DNA of 64,000 bases from Dehalococcoidia bacterium UBA1222 (GCA_002309415.1 DBXC01000002.1:1227-65226), one strand, 5' to 3'; positions 1 to 11,154 are shown, counted from the first letter of the stretch. Program-made: numbers and translations. Notes: a model not told the origin generated them from the sequence alone.

Positions 1-1455
1 AGAGCCATCTGGAAGGCTAAACCTATCCAGTACTGGACCATCACTCTCAGTGACGGTTACACTACATCAATGACCGACACCGTCGCCGATGGCGCACGCT
101 ATACTCTCCCTGCCAATCCGTTCACTGCACCTGAAGGCATGGTGTTCGACAGATGGAACAGAGGCAACCCTGGTACACGTATCACAGTCACTGGTGACAC
201 CACCATCGTTGCCGTCTGGAAAGATGCTCCTGTCACCACCTGGACCGTGACTCTTTCTGACGGATATGGAACCACACAGACCTATACCATCAACGATGGT
301 GAGATCTTTACTCTTCCTGAGTGTCCTTTCACTGCTCCCGAAGGCAAAGAATTCGATACATGGAACTACGGCAACCCCGGAACCACTATCACTGTCTCTA
401 GCAACGTAACCGTAACAGCTGTCTGGAAAGACATACCTGCCAAGAAATGGACCATCACCCTTACTGACGGTAACGGTCACAACCAGACATTCACTGTCGA
501 TGACGGAGAGAGCATCACCCTTCCTGAATGCACCTTCACTGCTCCGGAAGGCAAGCAGTTCAGCACCTGGAGCATGGGTGAAAAAGGAACAGTAATCGTC
601 GTCACTTCAGACCTTACTATCACAGCAATTTGGGAAGATCTAACCTGGACCGTAAGATTGTCTGATGGTCAGGGCAACAACGTGGTTTACAGCGTTGAAA
701 ACAATGCCACATTCAACCTTCCTGAATGTCCGTTCGATACTCCTGAAGGTCTTTCCTTCGTAAGATGGAACATCGGTGCCCCTGGAACCAGCATCATCGT
801 TACATCTGATGTCATCATCACAGCGGTCTGGGAGATTGCTCCTTCAACAGAATGGACTGTAATCTTAAACTCCGGCACAGGACTCTCTAAGTCGTTCACT
901 GTCGAGAATGGCGAAATATTCATTATTCCTGCATGTCCGTTCATTGCACCTGCAGATAAAGAATTCGACCGATGGAGCGCCGGCAGTGTCGGTGATCAAA
1001 TCACTGTAACATCCGATATCACTATCACTGCCATTTGGAAAGATGCCGCCGGAGAAAGATACTATCCTGTCGAGGGCGCAGATCAGACATATGTCATCGG
1101 CAGCGACACAGAACTCGGATTCTCAGTCAAACGTGTCGATCACGATGAAATGACATTCGATCTCTTCATCGGTATCGAACTCGACGGAGTCTTAGTCAGT
1201 CCTAACGATTATGATGCCGAACCTGGCAGCGTCATCGTCACATTGAACAAGAGGTACCTTGACACCCTCAAAGGTGGAGAGCACGTAATGACCATCAACT
1301 TTGTCGATGGCAGCAGCGATGTCAGATTCTTTGTCGATCGAGATTCAAGCAATCATCTCAATGTAATACTGATCGCTGGTATCCTGCTCCTAGTCGTCGA
1401 TGGTTTTGCCACAACAGTCTATGTAATCAGAAGAAGAAAAGACCGCAATGATTAA
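1..1455 (+). CDS. Surface protein with InlB-like repeats and C-terminal membrane anchor (5' end outside window)
   Basis: The reading frame is open from base 1, so only the C-terminal 484 codons are seen. Five complete repeats of about 66 residues follow a partial one; each has a W-T-[VI]-x-L-[ST]-D-G opening, an L-P-x-[CN]-P-F centre and an I-T-A-[VI]-W end, like the Listeria-Bacteroides (InlB B) repeat family. A conserved domain (about residues 355-450) and a single membrane helix ending VYVIRRRK follow. There is no LPXTG motif, so anchoring is probably by the helix with a basic cytoplasmic tail. Repeats and tail match the end of the next gene in the same order, so the two are tandem paralogues. 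Role inferred: cell-surface adhesion or envelope structure. Confidence 0.85.
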   Translation, partial: RAIWKAKPIQYWTITLSDGYTTSMTDTVADGARYTLPANPFTAPEGMVFDRWNRGNPGTRITVTGDTTIVAVWKDAPVTTWTVTLSDGYGTTQTYTINDGEIFTLPECPFTAPEGKEFDTWNYGNPGTTITVSSNVTVTAVWKDIPAKKWTITLTDGNGHNQTFTVDDGESITLPECTFTAPEGKQFSTWSMGEKGTVIVVTSDLTITAIWEDLTWTVRLSDGQGNNVVYSVENNATFNLPECPFDTPEGLSFVRWNIGAPGTSIIVTSDVIITAVWEIAPSTEWTVILNSGTGLSKSFTVENGEIFIIPACPFIAPADKEFDRWSAGSVGDQITVTSDITITAIWKDAAGERYYPVEGADQTYVIGSDTELGFSVKRVDHDEMTFDLFIGIELDGVLVSPNDYDAEPGSVIVTLNKRYLDTLKGGEHVMTINFVDGSSDVRFFVDRDSSNHLNVILIAGILLLVVDGFATTVYVIRRRKDRND

Positions 1456-1494
1456 GTCATAATGGTCTTCCCGACAATCTCATCAAGATAAAAA

Positions 1495-1532
1495 ACATCC
1501 CGTGTACAGCTCGTTACACGGGATGTATTTTT
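1495..1532 (+). terminator. Rho-independent terminator
   Basis: A perfect 12-bp stem (1495-1506 with 1515-1526), 8-base loop, then a T-rich run. It lies 40 bases after the first surface-protein gene. Confidence 0.85.
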
Positions 1533-2340
1533 ATAATCATCAGCAACTGAAACGTCAGAGCGTATACAGGCAGCAACGACCATCAGATTCCAAAACAATG
1601 AACAATGCTACTGTACTATTTGAGAGTCAATGCTATAGCGATGACTATAGTTAATAAATGTAGTAGTCTACCAATTCATTAGACAATGAATCGGCGTAGC
1701 TAAATATCACCAACAACGGTAACCAACAGATAAAGACATGGGTAGTAATTAAAGCCACTCACAATGTCATTTCAATCCGAAAAGAAGAATCACAAATCAA
1801 TTATCATATTCCATAGAAATAAGTCTCCATTCGCCGCTACGTCGAGTAAAACAAATGTTAACAGTGACAGCAGTGCACTATTTGAGGAATCACTGATCAG
1901 CAGAGAAGCAATTCAGATCCAATATGAATAGAAATTGTTGTTCTCTTTACACAAACTTGACCCACATTGATACATAATTAACTACATACTAAAAGAACTA
2001 ATTCACTACTTTGGTTAAAAAAAATTGACATTATTGACTTATTGTCGCCATAGTCAAAATTACGTTTGCAATCTACCCCATAATAGTCAACCAATACGAT
2101 ATTACATATGTCAATAATGAGATGAAATAAATAAATAATATAATATTTAGTATTATAAATCGAATTATTTTAATATTATACAATTATTCTGATAAATAAT
2201 GGGCTTTACAGTTTTCTTATTGAATGACGTACTAAATGGAAGCTAAAATCAAGTTGTATAATAATGGTAATGCGCGTGCTCGTGCGTAAATAATGTACGC
2301 GCGCGAGAGATATCGAGAGTATCTAGAAACGGACTGAATT
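1533..2340. other. Long AT-rich intergenic region before the giant surface gene
   Basis: About 800 bases with no credible reading frame in either strand. It becomes strongly AT-rich from about 2000 on. A cluster of TTGAC/GTCAA motifs lies at 2029-2119, a TATAAT-like box at 2257-2262 suits transcription of the gene at 2341, and a short CpG-rich patch (about 2272-2305) follows it. The gene start has only a weak ribosome-binding sequence. It may hold the leader and regulatory region of the surface protein. Confidence 0.5.
2029..2119. promoter_or_regulatory. Cluster of TTGAC/GTCAA motifs, possible operator array
   Basis: CATTATTGAC at 2029-2038 is repeated exactly in inverted orientation as GTCAATAATG at 2110-2119. 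Two further AGTCAA copies lie between them (near 2055 and 2087) and TTGACA sits at 2025-2030. The arrangement upstream of a very large gene suggests a multi-site operator; no regulator is known. Confidence 0.3.
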
Positions 2341-5300
2341 ATGAAGAAAAAACTACTGACACTACTACTCGCAGCTGCAGTGTTCATATTGTGTGCACCG
2401 GCAGTCACTAATCATAATGGAGCCGTCCAGGCATCTGCGGACCCCCTCAATTACAACCCTGATGAGATAATATTCAGACCTTGGGACCGCGCTGACGATG
2501 CCTACAGCAGAAACTATGAATATGTCCTTCATGTCGGTTCAACGACCACTCTCGATGAGATCCTCGACGCTCTTCATATCCCCATGAGCAAAGTGACAGA
2601 TGGAAAAGTCAAATCCAGCGACAGCACCTATTTCACTGTAGAGAAGATTTCTGGAACATGGTATGTAACAGCAAACGCTGGTTTTGCAATTGAACAATCA
2701 CTGACGCTAAATAATAACGATTCATTGCGCGTATTCACAAGGGTCTCAACGTCCTACTCCAGAACAACCTTCAGGAATGGTAACGAAGAATTCAATCTGG
2801 ATGTCGGATCATCAACGACACTTGCCGACCTGTTATCATCCCTGGGAATCAGTGGCACGATAGAGGGCACACCCTTATCATCAGTTGCATCAGTAACAAT
2901 CGTAGACAACGGAACCGGATGGACCGTCACATCGAATGGAGAATTCTCGTCATCAGGTTATTTAGCCGTCACAGTTGATGGTGTTGAGCGTGACATAGAC
3001 ATGTATACGACTGTCGGAGGCACATGGCGTAACTTCGATCAAGTTGTAATGCATTGGAGCATGACACTAAATAACGGTACATTGTCTATCGGCGGCAATG
3101 GAAAGGTCAATACAGACACTACTAACCACACAGACCTACGCGGTGATGAATGGAACCCTTCAGTACCGACGAACAACAAGGATAACGGCAGAGAAGGTTT
3201 TACCATTCGAGGCAGTAAAGGTATTACATACACTCCTTGGAGATTGTACAACACTTATATCAGGACCGTGATATTTGAGCCAGGTGTAACGACGATAGGC
3301 TGCCGAATCTTCCAAAACAAAAGAGATGGTAATCCTGCAACTGTCCTAAACATTGAACGAGTCATCTTTAACAATAAAGACTCCTTAGTATCAATATCTG
3401 CAGGTGCCTTCTGGGATTGCAAAGAATTGATTGAAGTAGACCTGAGCGGGTGTTATAACCTGGTGGAGATTAAAGGAAGAGCAGGCGATAATACTGTCGT
3501 AGGTGCATTTCAAGGATGTAACAATCTTGTACAGGTTGATTTTAACGGCTGTACAGGACTTCAAACCATCGGTCAAAACACATTCAATGGCTGCTCAAAA
3601 CTAACAGTTATCAACTTATCCGATTGTATCAATCTTCGTGCCATTGAAAATAACGCTTTCAATGGTGCATCCATGATGGACATCGATCTCAGTGGTTGTA
3701 TCAATCTCACCACCATCGGAACAAAGGCGTTTTACGGTAATACTGCAACCACTCACCTAGATATGAGTAATCTTACCAAATTGACCACCGTCGGAGAGTC
3801 ATCCTTTGAAAACTCAAGCATTGTTACGGCTGATTTCTCTGGATGTACCAATCTGACAAGTCTAGGAAAATATACATTCAAAGTAAATTCGACAAGCAAT
3901 GCAAGGCTTATATCAGTAGATTTGACAGGCTGTAATAAGCTGACATGGATTCAACAAGAAGCCTACAAAAACCAAGCAAAATTACAGTCGATAACGATAC
4001 CGGAAGGAATAATTGGTCTCGGTGAAAATACATTTCAAAACTGTTCCTCTTTGACGATACTTACATGGAACGCCAAAGACCTCACACAAACAGCGTCAGT
4101 AGAAGGATACTTCCCAAATGTAAACCATGTAGTAATAGGTGCGAGCGTTCAAAAGCTTCCTGGTACGTTCTTCGAGGCCTTCACTTCAGACGTAGTCGCA
4201 AGTTTTACGCCTAGAACAACTAACCAGACCATCTGGATGCGTCTTCCCTGGGACGACGAAGGCAGTCAAGGTTATCGACAGTATAGGATTGATGAACGAG
4301 GTCATGTATATCGTTATCCAGAAGGACTGCATGTCTACCCAGATCTCAGTTCATATATCGAACAAGCGCCATCAGCCAAGTCTTTAAGATACACTGGGGT
4401 CGCACAGGAACTTGTCAATCCTGGTTCAACACCTGCTGACTGTACCATCGAATATCGTCTTGGCACTACAGGCACCTGGACGACATCGGTCCCGACAGCA
4501 ATAAATGCTGGCTCATACCAGGTATATTACAGAGCCTACAACAATGATGACATCACATTGTTCTACTATTCTCCCTCTCCGATACAGGTAACCATTAACA
4601 AAGCCAAAAACGCCGCTGTTGTTGATACGTCAGCAATAAGCGTCGTAGTCGGTGATGTTGTTGACATTTACGATAAGATTTCAAACATCCCTGAAGAGAC
4701 TACCAACATCTCATTCTCTGTCTCCAGGGCCGCAATCGGTTCCATAACCAATGCAGGTATCTTCACCGCAGGCAGCACATCTGGCTCAGCATCTATCAGG
4801 ATAACCATGGCTGCAAGCACAAACTATCAAGAAACTAAGTATGATATACCAGTCCATAATGGTTCCTCATTGACGGTCACATTCATGGATGGAGAAACAT
4901 TCCTTTCCACACAGACTGTCATTTACGGCAATGCTTTTACAGCTCCTGATAATCCTGTAAAAGAAGGGTTTGCCTTCAGTGGCTGGGATTATAATGGCGA
5001 ACCTTTCGATTTCGGGACTCCAATTCTTCATGACATCACACTGACTGCCCGCTGGAAGACAGGTATCGACCCAGTAGCCACTATAACAGGATGGACGTAC
5101 GGAGATTCTGCAAACGCACCTTCTGTCACTAGCGGAAACCCCGGAGCCGGAACTGTCACTTACCTCTATAAACTCCAGGGGGCACCCGACGACGATTATT
5201 CACGTATAGTTCCTTCTAATGCAGGAACATATACTTTAAAGGCAATAATTGACGAAACTGAAGATTATGCAGGAGCATCGACAACCACCGATTTTGTTAT

Positions 5301-8300
5301 CGAACAGAAAGAGGTAACACTGACTTGGAGCAACACATCAATGCAGTACAGCTCCACTCCGCGAGTTCCCACTGTCACAGTAAAAGCTAATGGGAAGACC
5401 GTCTCTGGCGTGGTTGCAACAGTAGAAGGTGCCCAAATCAATGTCGGCAACTATACAGCAACAGCCGTATCACTCAACAACCCTAATTACAAACTGCCTG
5501 CTGCCAACACTCGCTCATTCACAATTACGCCAAAACAGATTTACGTAACCAACCTTACTGCTTTGGATAAGGTCTATGACGGCACCACCGATGTTGTTCT
5601 GGACTTCAATTCAGTGATCGTTCAAGGTCTCATCGGTTCCGAACATGTCGATGTGACTGCAACCGGTTCATTCAGGACAAGTGATGCCGACACAGATAAG
5701 ATTGTTGATATTTCAAATATTGCAATATCGGGCAGCCAGAGCGGGAACTACACTCTTGTCGCTGCCTCTAATCAGAAGACAGCTACCGCTACGATCTTAG
5801 TCAGAACGGCAACGATAACTGCAATCAACCAGACGGTTGCACAACACGGCTCCATCGACACTTCGCTGTCCATGGCCTTCACAGAAGGGTTAGTCGACGG
5901 ACATTCCCTCACAGCAATTACCCTAAGCGTTCAGAACACTAATAATGACGGACCCATCAGTATATCCGGTGCCACGATTCAGGACAGCGGTTCTACCAAT
6001 GTTACATCGAACTACGACATCACCTACGTCTCAGGCGAACTGCATGTAACGACTAAGACCATTCCGACGGTAACAGCACCTACAACACAGACTTTGATAT
6101 ACAACGGAAATGCTCAATCTCTGGTCGGTGCCGGTTCAACAGACGGAGGCACCCTTGAATACAGTCTTGAATCAGGATCCGGTTACTCAACATCCATTCC
6201 TACCGCCACAAATGCCGGCTCATACAGGGTCTACTACAGAGTAGTCGGCGATTCAACATATGCTGATGTGGCGCCACAATTCATTGAAGTCGCCATCTCG
6301 CCCAAAACCATCGGTATCAATTGGACAAACACATCCCTCATTTACGACCGATCAGTCCAAACACCTACAGCAAACGCTACAGGACTCATTGGCAGCGATA
6401 CATGCGAGATCACTGTCGAAGGCAATGGTCGTGATGTAGGTTCCTATACCGCAACGGCAACAGCAGTCAGCAATGCAAACTATGAACTCCCTGTATCAGT
6501 AACAACGACCTACACCATCACTCCCAAAGCAATCACTGTATCCGGCATCTCAGCATTAGATAAGGTCTATGACCATGAATTAGATGCCGATTTCGATTAC
6601 AACAATGCGGTTCTGACCGGCAGGAACCCCGCCGACCTCGTGACCGTAGCAGCAACTGGCACATTCGCGCAATATACCGTCGGAACTAACATCGAAGTTA
6701 CCATAAGTGCTATCGAAATCGGCGGTCTCAAGGGCAGCAACTACACCATCGTCTTTGCTGACAGTCAACATACATCAGCAGCATCGATCACCCAGCGTCC
6801 CGTATCAGTAGAATGGGGCGAAACTAATCTCACATACAATGGGACATCTCAGGCGCCCAGCGTAAACGTCATAGGTTTCATCAGCGGAGATACAGGTTCA
6901 GTAGTAATCACAGGCCAACAGAAGAATGCAGGTGGTCCCTACACTGCTACTGCCAGCAGCATCACCAACCCCAACTACATGCCGACCGATGAGTCTGTTA
7001 CCACATTCACGATCAGTAAAGCTCCTATAGTGATCTCAGGTATCGCAGCAAATGATAAGGAATACGATCAGACGACCGATGTGACTTTTGATCTCGAAAG
7101 CGTCGTATATGGTGGAATTTTCGCCGGAGATTCCCTTGATATAACAGTCACCGGTGCCTTCACCGACATCGATGCAGCAATCGATAAAACAGTTACCATC
7201 GACAATATCACGTTAGGTGGAACTGACATCGCTAACTACTACTTAGCCGATTCTGGCAACCAGTCATCAACTACCGCCACGATCACACCTAAGACAGTTA
7301 CACTCATCTGGGCCAGCACAAATACTCTCATATACAATGGAGAAGCCATTGGTCCGACTCTAACTATCGGCGGCGTGATCGGACTTGAAACCTGTGATCC
7401 TCTTTATGTCGGAACTAACACCAATGCCGGCACATATGTTGCAACAGCGACTGGTCTCAGTAACCACAACTACCAGTTGCCTACTGCCAGCACTACGACA
7501 TATATCATCTCCCCTAGAGAGATTGTAGTGTCCGGCATCATGGCACACGAAAAGGAATATGACAGATCAACAGGCACAGAATTGAACTATGCCAACATGG
7601 TTCTCACTGGTAGAGTCGGTGAGGATGATGTTACTGCTGTTGCAAGTGCCACGTATGCAGATTGGCTTCCTGGCTTAGGTAAGATTGCAACCCTGACCGA
7701 TCTAACTCTTATTGGTACCGACTCAAATAATTATGTACTTGCCGCATTAGGGCAACAGGAAACAGCGATCGGTAACATTTCACGAAAAGTCCTCGCTCTT
7801 GAATGGTCAAATCTTTCATTCACATACGATGGTGAGACACATAAACCAACAGTTGTTGGAACAAATGTGTTAGAAGGTGATACATGTACAATCGATGTAA
7901 GTGGAGAAGAAACCAACTATGGTACTTATACAGCAATTGCGACAGCATTAAGCAATGGTGCTTGCTACGTATTACCTGCTGCTAACTCAGCCCAATTCAC
8001 GATCGGTAAACGAACAGCAACCGTAGTATGGGACGAAACAACATCCTTCGTATATAACGGAACAAACCAGGCTCCGACAATTGCAACAATTACAAATATA
8101 GCAAAATCAAGCGATATTCATGATTGGACTGTTTCGGGAGGTATAACCAATGTAGGTACTTCTACAGCAATTGCAGAAGTAATGGAAAATGATAACTACA
8201 TCATCATTAAGACTCCTCTCGATTTTGAAGTAACTCCGAGACCTGTTGTGATCTCCTGGTCCAACACTGACCTCACTTACAACGGTGCTTCTCAGCAGCC

Positions 8301-11133
8301 TACCGCTACTATCACCAACGTCATCGGTTCTGACTCCTTCGCTTTGACCATTGATGGTGCTCAGACCAACGCCGGTGACTACATGGCTACCGTCACTGCT
8401 CTTGGTAACGCTAACTACACTCTTGATGGCGCTACTAATATCGATACTGATTTCACCATCAGTAAACGAGCCATTCACGTCGATGCCATCAATCAGGAAG
8501 TTGAACTCAATCACAGCATCAATACCGGCGTCGAATATGTCACAGTAGCCACATTGATCAATGGTCATTCCTTGACTGACATCTCACTAGTGGACAGTGG
8601 CACTGACCACGTAACAACAGTCGGAACTATCACTCCCGGTACTGCAACCATTATGGATGGTTCAGAAAATGTAACAGCAAACTATGCTATCACTTACTAT
8701 CCTGGCAACCTGACAGTTACAAAGGTTCATCCTGAATATTCATCACCGACCAGTCTTGATCTCACCTACAATGGTGCGACACAGACACTCATCGTCGCCG
8801 GAACATCTACTGATGGAACGACTATGAAGTACAGTCTCGATGAATTCGGTACATTCTCAACTGAACTTCCATACGGCTTGAACGCGGGTTCTTACACAGT
8901 ATTCTTCATGGTCGACGGCGGTCTGGATTACGAAAATGTCGCAACACAGAGCATCATCGTTGAAATCAAGCCTCGTGTCGCAACAATCGCATGGTCTGAT
9001 ACCACATTCACTTACGATAAGACCAATAAGCTTCCTACCGCCACTATCACTAACCTTGTCGCAGGCGATTCCTCAACCATGACAGTCATCGGTTCTGCAG
9101 TCAACGCTGGCACCCATACTGCGACCTTAACAGCCATTGGCAATACTAACTACACGCTTTCTAATGCCACTACACAGACTTTTACTATTAATAAGAAGGA
9201 AGTTGCAGTTTCTGGCATTACAGCCCAGAATAAGGCACAGGATGGCAATACCACTGCAGTACTCGTCACCAATAATGCCCAGTTCTCAGGATTAATCGAA
9301 GGTGATTCACTGACAGTAAGTGCTATCGGTAATTTCGTCGATGCCAACGTCGGCGACAACAAGACCGTAAACATCACTGGTCTTACTCTTGGTGGTCCTA
9401 GCGTCAACAACTACAAACTGGCTACAACCGGCAACCAGACCACTACTACTGCATCCATAATCGGCGGAGGAACTGCTACTACTATTACCATCTCCTTTAA
9501 TGCCAATGGAGGTTCCGGCAGCATGACTCCTGTTTCCTTCATTGCAGGTGCTCAGTATATCCTTCCTGATTGTTTGTTCACTGCACCTGATGGCAAAGAA
9601 TTCCTGAAATGGGATCTCGGCTATGCTGGCACTTCTGTTACACTCAGCACGAATACAGTATTAACCGCTGTCTGGAAGAACAAACCTGTCCAGAATTGGT
9701 CCATCACTCTTACTGACGGTGACAGCATTACTATGGTTGTCACAATTGCCAAGGGTGAACGATATATCCTACCTGAAAATCCGTTCCCCGTACCTTCCGG
9801 CAAGGTTTTCGACAAATGGACCAGAGGCAATCCTGGTACCGAAATTGAAGTCAATAGCAATATCACTATCACTGCTCTCTGGAAAGATGCTCCTGCCACC
9901 TGCACCGTGACTCTCAGCGACGGTAGTGACAATACTCAGACCATCATTGTAAATAAGGGCGAACGATTCACACTTCCTGAATGCACCTTCACAGCACCTG
10001 ACGGCAAGGTATTCGATACTTGGTCATTGGGCGCTGTCGGATCATCCGTAGAAATCACTGGTGATACCACCATCACAGCCATTTGGAAAGATCGAGAAAC
10101 CAAGATTTGGACTGTCACATTGTCTGACGGCAAGGGGAATGAACAGGTCTATCAAATCAATGATGGAGATCTCTTCACTCTTCCTGCCTGCCCGTTCGAT
10201 GCACCTGAAGGTAAGCAGTTCAGCACCTGGAGTATGGGTGCACCTGGCAATACCATAGTGATCAGTTCCAACATCACTATCACTGCTATCTGGGAAGATG
10301 CTCCTATCGCAACCTGGACCGTTAGATTATCTGATGGTCATGGTAACAATGTGATTTACAATGTCGAAGACAATTCAACGTTCATTCTTCCTGCATGCCC
10401 GTTCGATACTCCTGAAGGTATGTCCTTCGTGAGATGGAACATCGGTGAACCTGGAACCAGAATCGTCATCACATCCAATGTCATCATTACTGCCGTTTGG
10501 GAAATCATACCTTCAGCAACATGGACAGTGGTATTAGACTCTGGCACTGGACTCTCTCAGTCGTTCATCGTCGAGAATGGTGACATTTTCACTCTTCCTG
10601 AATGTCCGTTCATCTCACCGATGGAAAAAGTATTCGATCGATGGTCTGTAGGTATTGTCGGTGCTCAAATCACTATTACATCTGATATGACCATCACTGC
10701 TCTTTGGAAGGAATCTCCTGAAGAAAAATACTATCCTGTCGAAGGAGAAGACCAGAGTTTTGTTATCGGCAGCGACACTGAACTAACATTCTCTATAAAA
10801 CGTGCCGACCATGACGAATTGACATTCGATCTCTTCATCGGTATCGAAGTTGATCACATACTCGTATCTCCTGAGAACTACGAAGCCAAACCTGGCAGTG
10901 TCATCGTCACGTTGAACAAGAAGTATCTTGATTCACTCAAGAGCGGCTATCATGTGATGACCGTGAACTTCATTGACGGCAGCAGAGAGATTCATTTCCA
11001 TGTCGACCGAAATAATGAAGGACACTTCAAGATTATCCTGATTACAGGCATCATTCTCCTTGTTGTCGATGGTTTCGCAACAACCGTCTATGTAATCAGA
11101 AGACGTAAGAATCACAACGACTGGGAAGAATAA
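2341..11133 (+). CDS. Giant (2930 aa) repeat surface protein: signal peptide, BspA-like LRR, MBG/YDG repeats, InlB-like repeats, membrane anchor
   Basis: Residues 1-33 form a signal peptide. Two related N-terminal modules (about 55-230, both with a G-S-[ST]-T-T-L-x-[DE] opening) precede a BspA/LRR_5-type region (about 290-600) with repeated [FL]-x-G-C-x-x-L units. From about 670 to 2380 come alternating MBG-type (W-x-x-T-x-L-x-Y-[ND]-G, N-A-G-x-Y) and YDG-type (KxYDxTTDV, GSNY) beta modules, with one InlB-like unit near 841-905. Six InlB-like repeats occupy about 2380-2794, then a juxtamembrane domain and one membrane helix (about 2899-2920) with a basic tail. No sortase motif is present. It is probably an extended surface fibre; binding partner unknown. 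Codon use changes between repeats, notably around base 8230. Confidence 0.9.
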   Translation: MKKKLLTLLLAAAVFILCAPAVTNHNGAVQASADPLNYNPDEIIFRPWDRADDAYSRNYEYVLHVGSTTTLDEILDALHIPMSKVTDGKVKSSDSTYFTVEKISGTWYVTANAGFAIEQSLTLNNNDSLRVFTRVSTSYSRTTFRNGNEEFNLDVGSSTTLADLLSSLGISGTIEGTPLSSVASVTIVDNGTGWTVTSNGEFSSSGYLAVTVDGVERDIDMYTTVGGTWRNFDQVVMHWSMTLNNGTLSIGGNGKVNTDTTNHTDLRGDEWNPSVPTNNKDNGREGFTIRGSKGITYTPWRLYNTYIRTVIFEPGVTTIGCRIFQNKRDGNPATVLNIERVIFNNKDSLVSISAGAFWDCKELIEVDLSGCYNLVEIKGRAGDNTVVGAFQGCNNLVQVDFNGCTGLQTIGQNTFNGCSKLTVINLSDCINLRAIENNAFNGASMMDIDLSGCINLTTIGTKAFYGNTATTHLDMSNLTKLTTVGESSFENSSIVTADFSGCTNLTSLGKYTFKVNSTSNARLISVDLTGCNKLTWIQQEAYKNQAKLQSITIPEGIIGLGENTFQNCSSLTILTWNAKDLTQTASVEGYFPNVNHVVIGASVQKLPGTFFEAFTSDVVASFTPRTTNQTIWMRLPWDDEGSQGYRQYRIDERGHVYRYPEGLHVYPDLSSYIEQAPSAKSLRYTGVAQELVNPGSTPADCTIEYRLGTTGTWTTSVPTAINAGSYQVYYRAYNNDDITLFYYSPSPIQVTINKAKNAAVVDTSAISVVVGDVVDIYDKISNIPEETTNISFSVSRAAIGSITNAGIFTAGSTSGSASIRITMAASTNYQETKYDIPVHNGSSLTVTFMDGETFLSTQTVIYGNAFTAPDNPVKEGFAFSGWDYNGEPFDFGTPILHDITLTARWKTGIDPVATITGWTYGDSANAPSVTSGNPGAGTVTYLYKLQGAPDDDYSRIVPSNAGTYTLKAIIDETEDYAGASTTTDFVIEQKEVTLTWSNTSMQYSSTPRVPTVTVKANGKTVSGVVATVEGAQINVGNYTATAVSLNNPNYKLPAANTRSFTITPKQIYVTNLTALDKVYDGTTDVVLDFNSVIVQGLIGSEHVDVTATGSFRTSDADTDKIVDISNIAISGSQSGNYTLVAASNQKTATATILVRTATITAINQTVAQHGSIDTSLSMAFTEGLVDGHSLTAITLSVQNTNNDGPISISGATIQDSGSTNVTSNYDITYVSGELHVTTKTIPTVTAPTTQTLIYNGNAQSLVGAGSTDGGTLEYSLESGSGYSTSIPTATNAGSYRVYYRVVGDSTYADVAPQFIEVAISPKTIGINWTNTSLIYDRSVQTPTANATGLIGSDTCEITVEGNGRDVGSYTATATAVSNANYELPVSVTTTYTITPKAITVSGISALDKVYDHELDADFDYNNAVLTGRNPADLVTVAATGTFAQYTVGTNIEVTISAIEIGGLKGSNYTIVFADSQHTSAASITQRPVSVEWGETNLTYNGTSQAPSVNVIGFISGDTGSVVITGQQKNAGGPYTATASSITNPNYMPTDESVTTFTISKAPIVISGIAANDKEYDQTTDVTFDLESVVYGGIFAGDSLDITVTGAFTDIDAAIDKTVTIDNITLGGTDIANYYLADSGNQSSTTATITPKTVTLIWASTNTLIYNGEAIGPTLTIGGVIGLETCDPLYVGTNTNAGTYVATATGLSNHNYQLPTASTTTYIISPREIVVSGIMAHEKEYDRSTGTELNYANMVLTGRVGEDDVTAVASATYADWLPGLGKIATLTDLTLIGTDSNNYVLAALGQQETAIGNISRKVLALEWSNLSFTYDGETHKPTVVGTNVLEGDTCTIDVSGEETNYGTYTAIATALSNGACYVLPAANSAQFTIGKRTATVVWDETTSFVYNGTNQAPTIATITNIAKSSDIHDWTVSGGITNVGTSTAIAEVMENDNYIIIKTPLDFEVTPRPVVISWSNTDLTYNGASQQPTATITNVIGSDSFALTIDGAQTNAGDYMATVTALGNANYTLDGATNIDTDFTISKRAIHVDAINQEVELNHSINTGVEYVTVATLINGHSLTDISLVDSGTDHVTTVGTITPGTATIMDGSENVTANYAITYYPGNLTVTKVHPEYSSPTSLDLTYNGATQTLIVAGTSTDGTTMKYSLDEFGTFSTELPYGLNAGSYTVFFMVDGGLDYENVATQSIIVEIKPRVATIAWSDTTFTYDKTNKLPTATITNLVAGDSSTMTVIGSAVNAGTHTATLTAIGNTNYTLSNATTQTFTINKKEVAVSGITAQNKAQDGNTTAVLVTNNAQFSGLIEGDSLTVSAIGNFVDANVGDNKTVNITGLTLGGPSVNNYKLATTGNQTTTTASIIGGGTATTITISFNANGGSGSMTPVSFIAGAQYILPDCLFTAPDGKEFLKWDLGYAGTSVTLSTNTVLTAVWKNKPVQNWSITLTDGDSITMVVTIAKGERYILPENPFPVPSGKVFDKWTRGNPGTEIEVNSNITITALWKDAPATCTVTLSDGSDNTQTIIVNKGERFTLPECTFTAPDGKVFDTWSLGAVGSSVEITGDTTITAIWKDRETKIWTVTLSDGKGNEQVYQINDGDLFTLPACPFDAPEGKQFSTWSMGAPGNTIVISSNITITAIWEDAPIATWTVRLSDGHGNNVIYNVEDNSTFILPACPFDTPEGMSFVRWNIGEPGTRIVITSNVIITAVWEIIPSATWTVVLDSGTGLSQSFIVENGDIFTLPECPFISPMEKVFDRWSVGIVGAQITITSDMTITALWKESPEEKYYPVEGEDQSFVIGSDTELTFSIKRADHDELTFDLFIGIEVDHILVSPENYEAKPGSVIVTLNKKYLDSLKSGYHVMTVNFIDGSREIHFHVDRNNEGHFKIILITGIILLVVDGFATTVYVIRRRKNHNDWEE

Positions 11134-11154
11134 AACCAGATATTAAGTGGTGCT

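Noticed and set aside
4380..9470. CRISPR-like or nucleotide tandem repeat array in the giant gene
   Set aside because: Repeats exist at protein level (70-90 residue modules) and their DNA is diverged; no short identical direct repeats with unique spacers were seen anywhere in the window.
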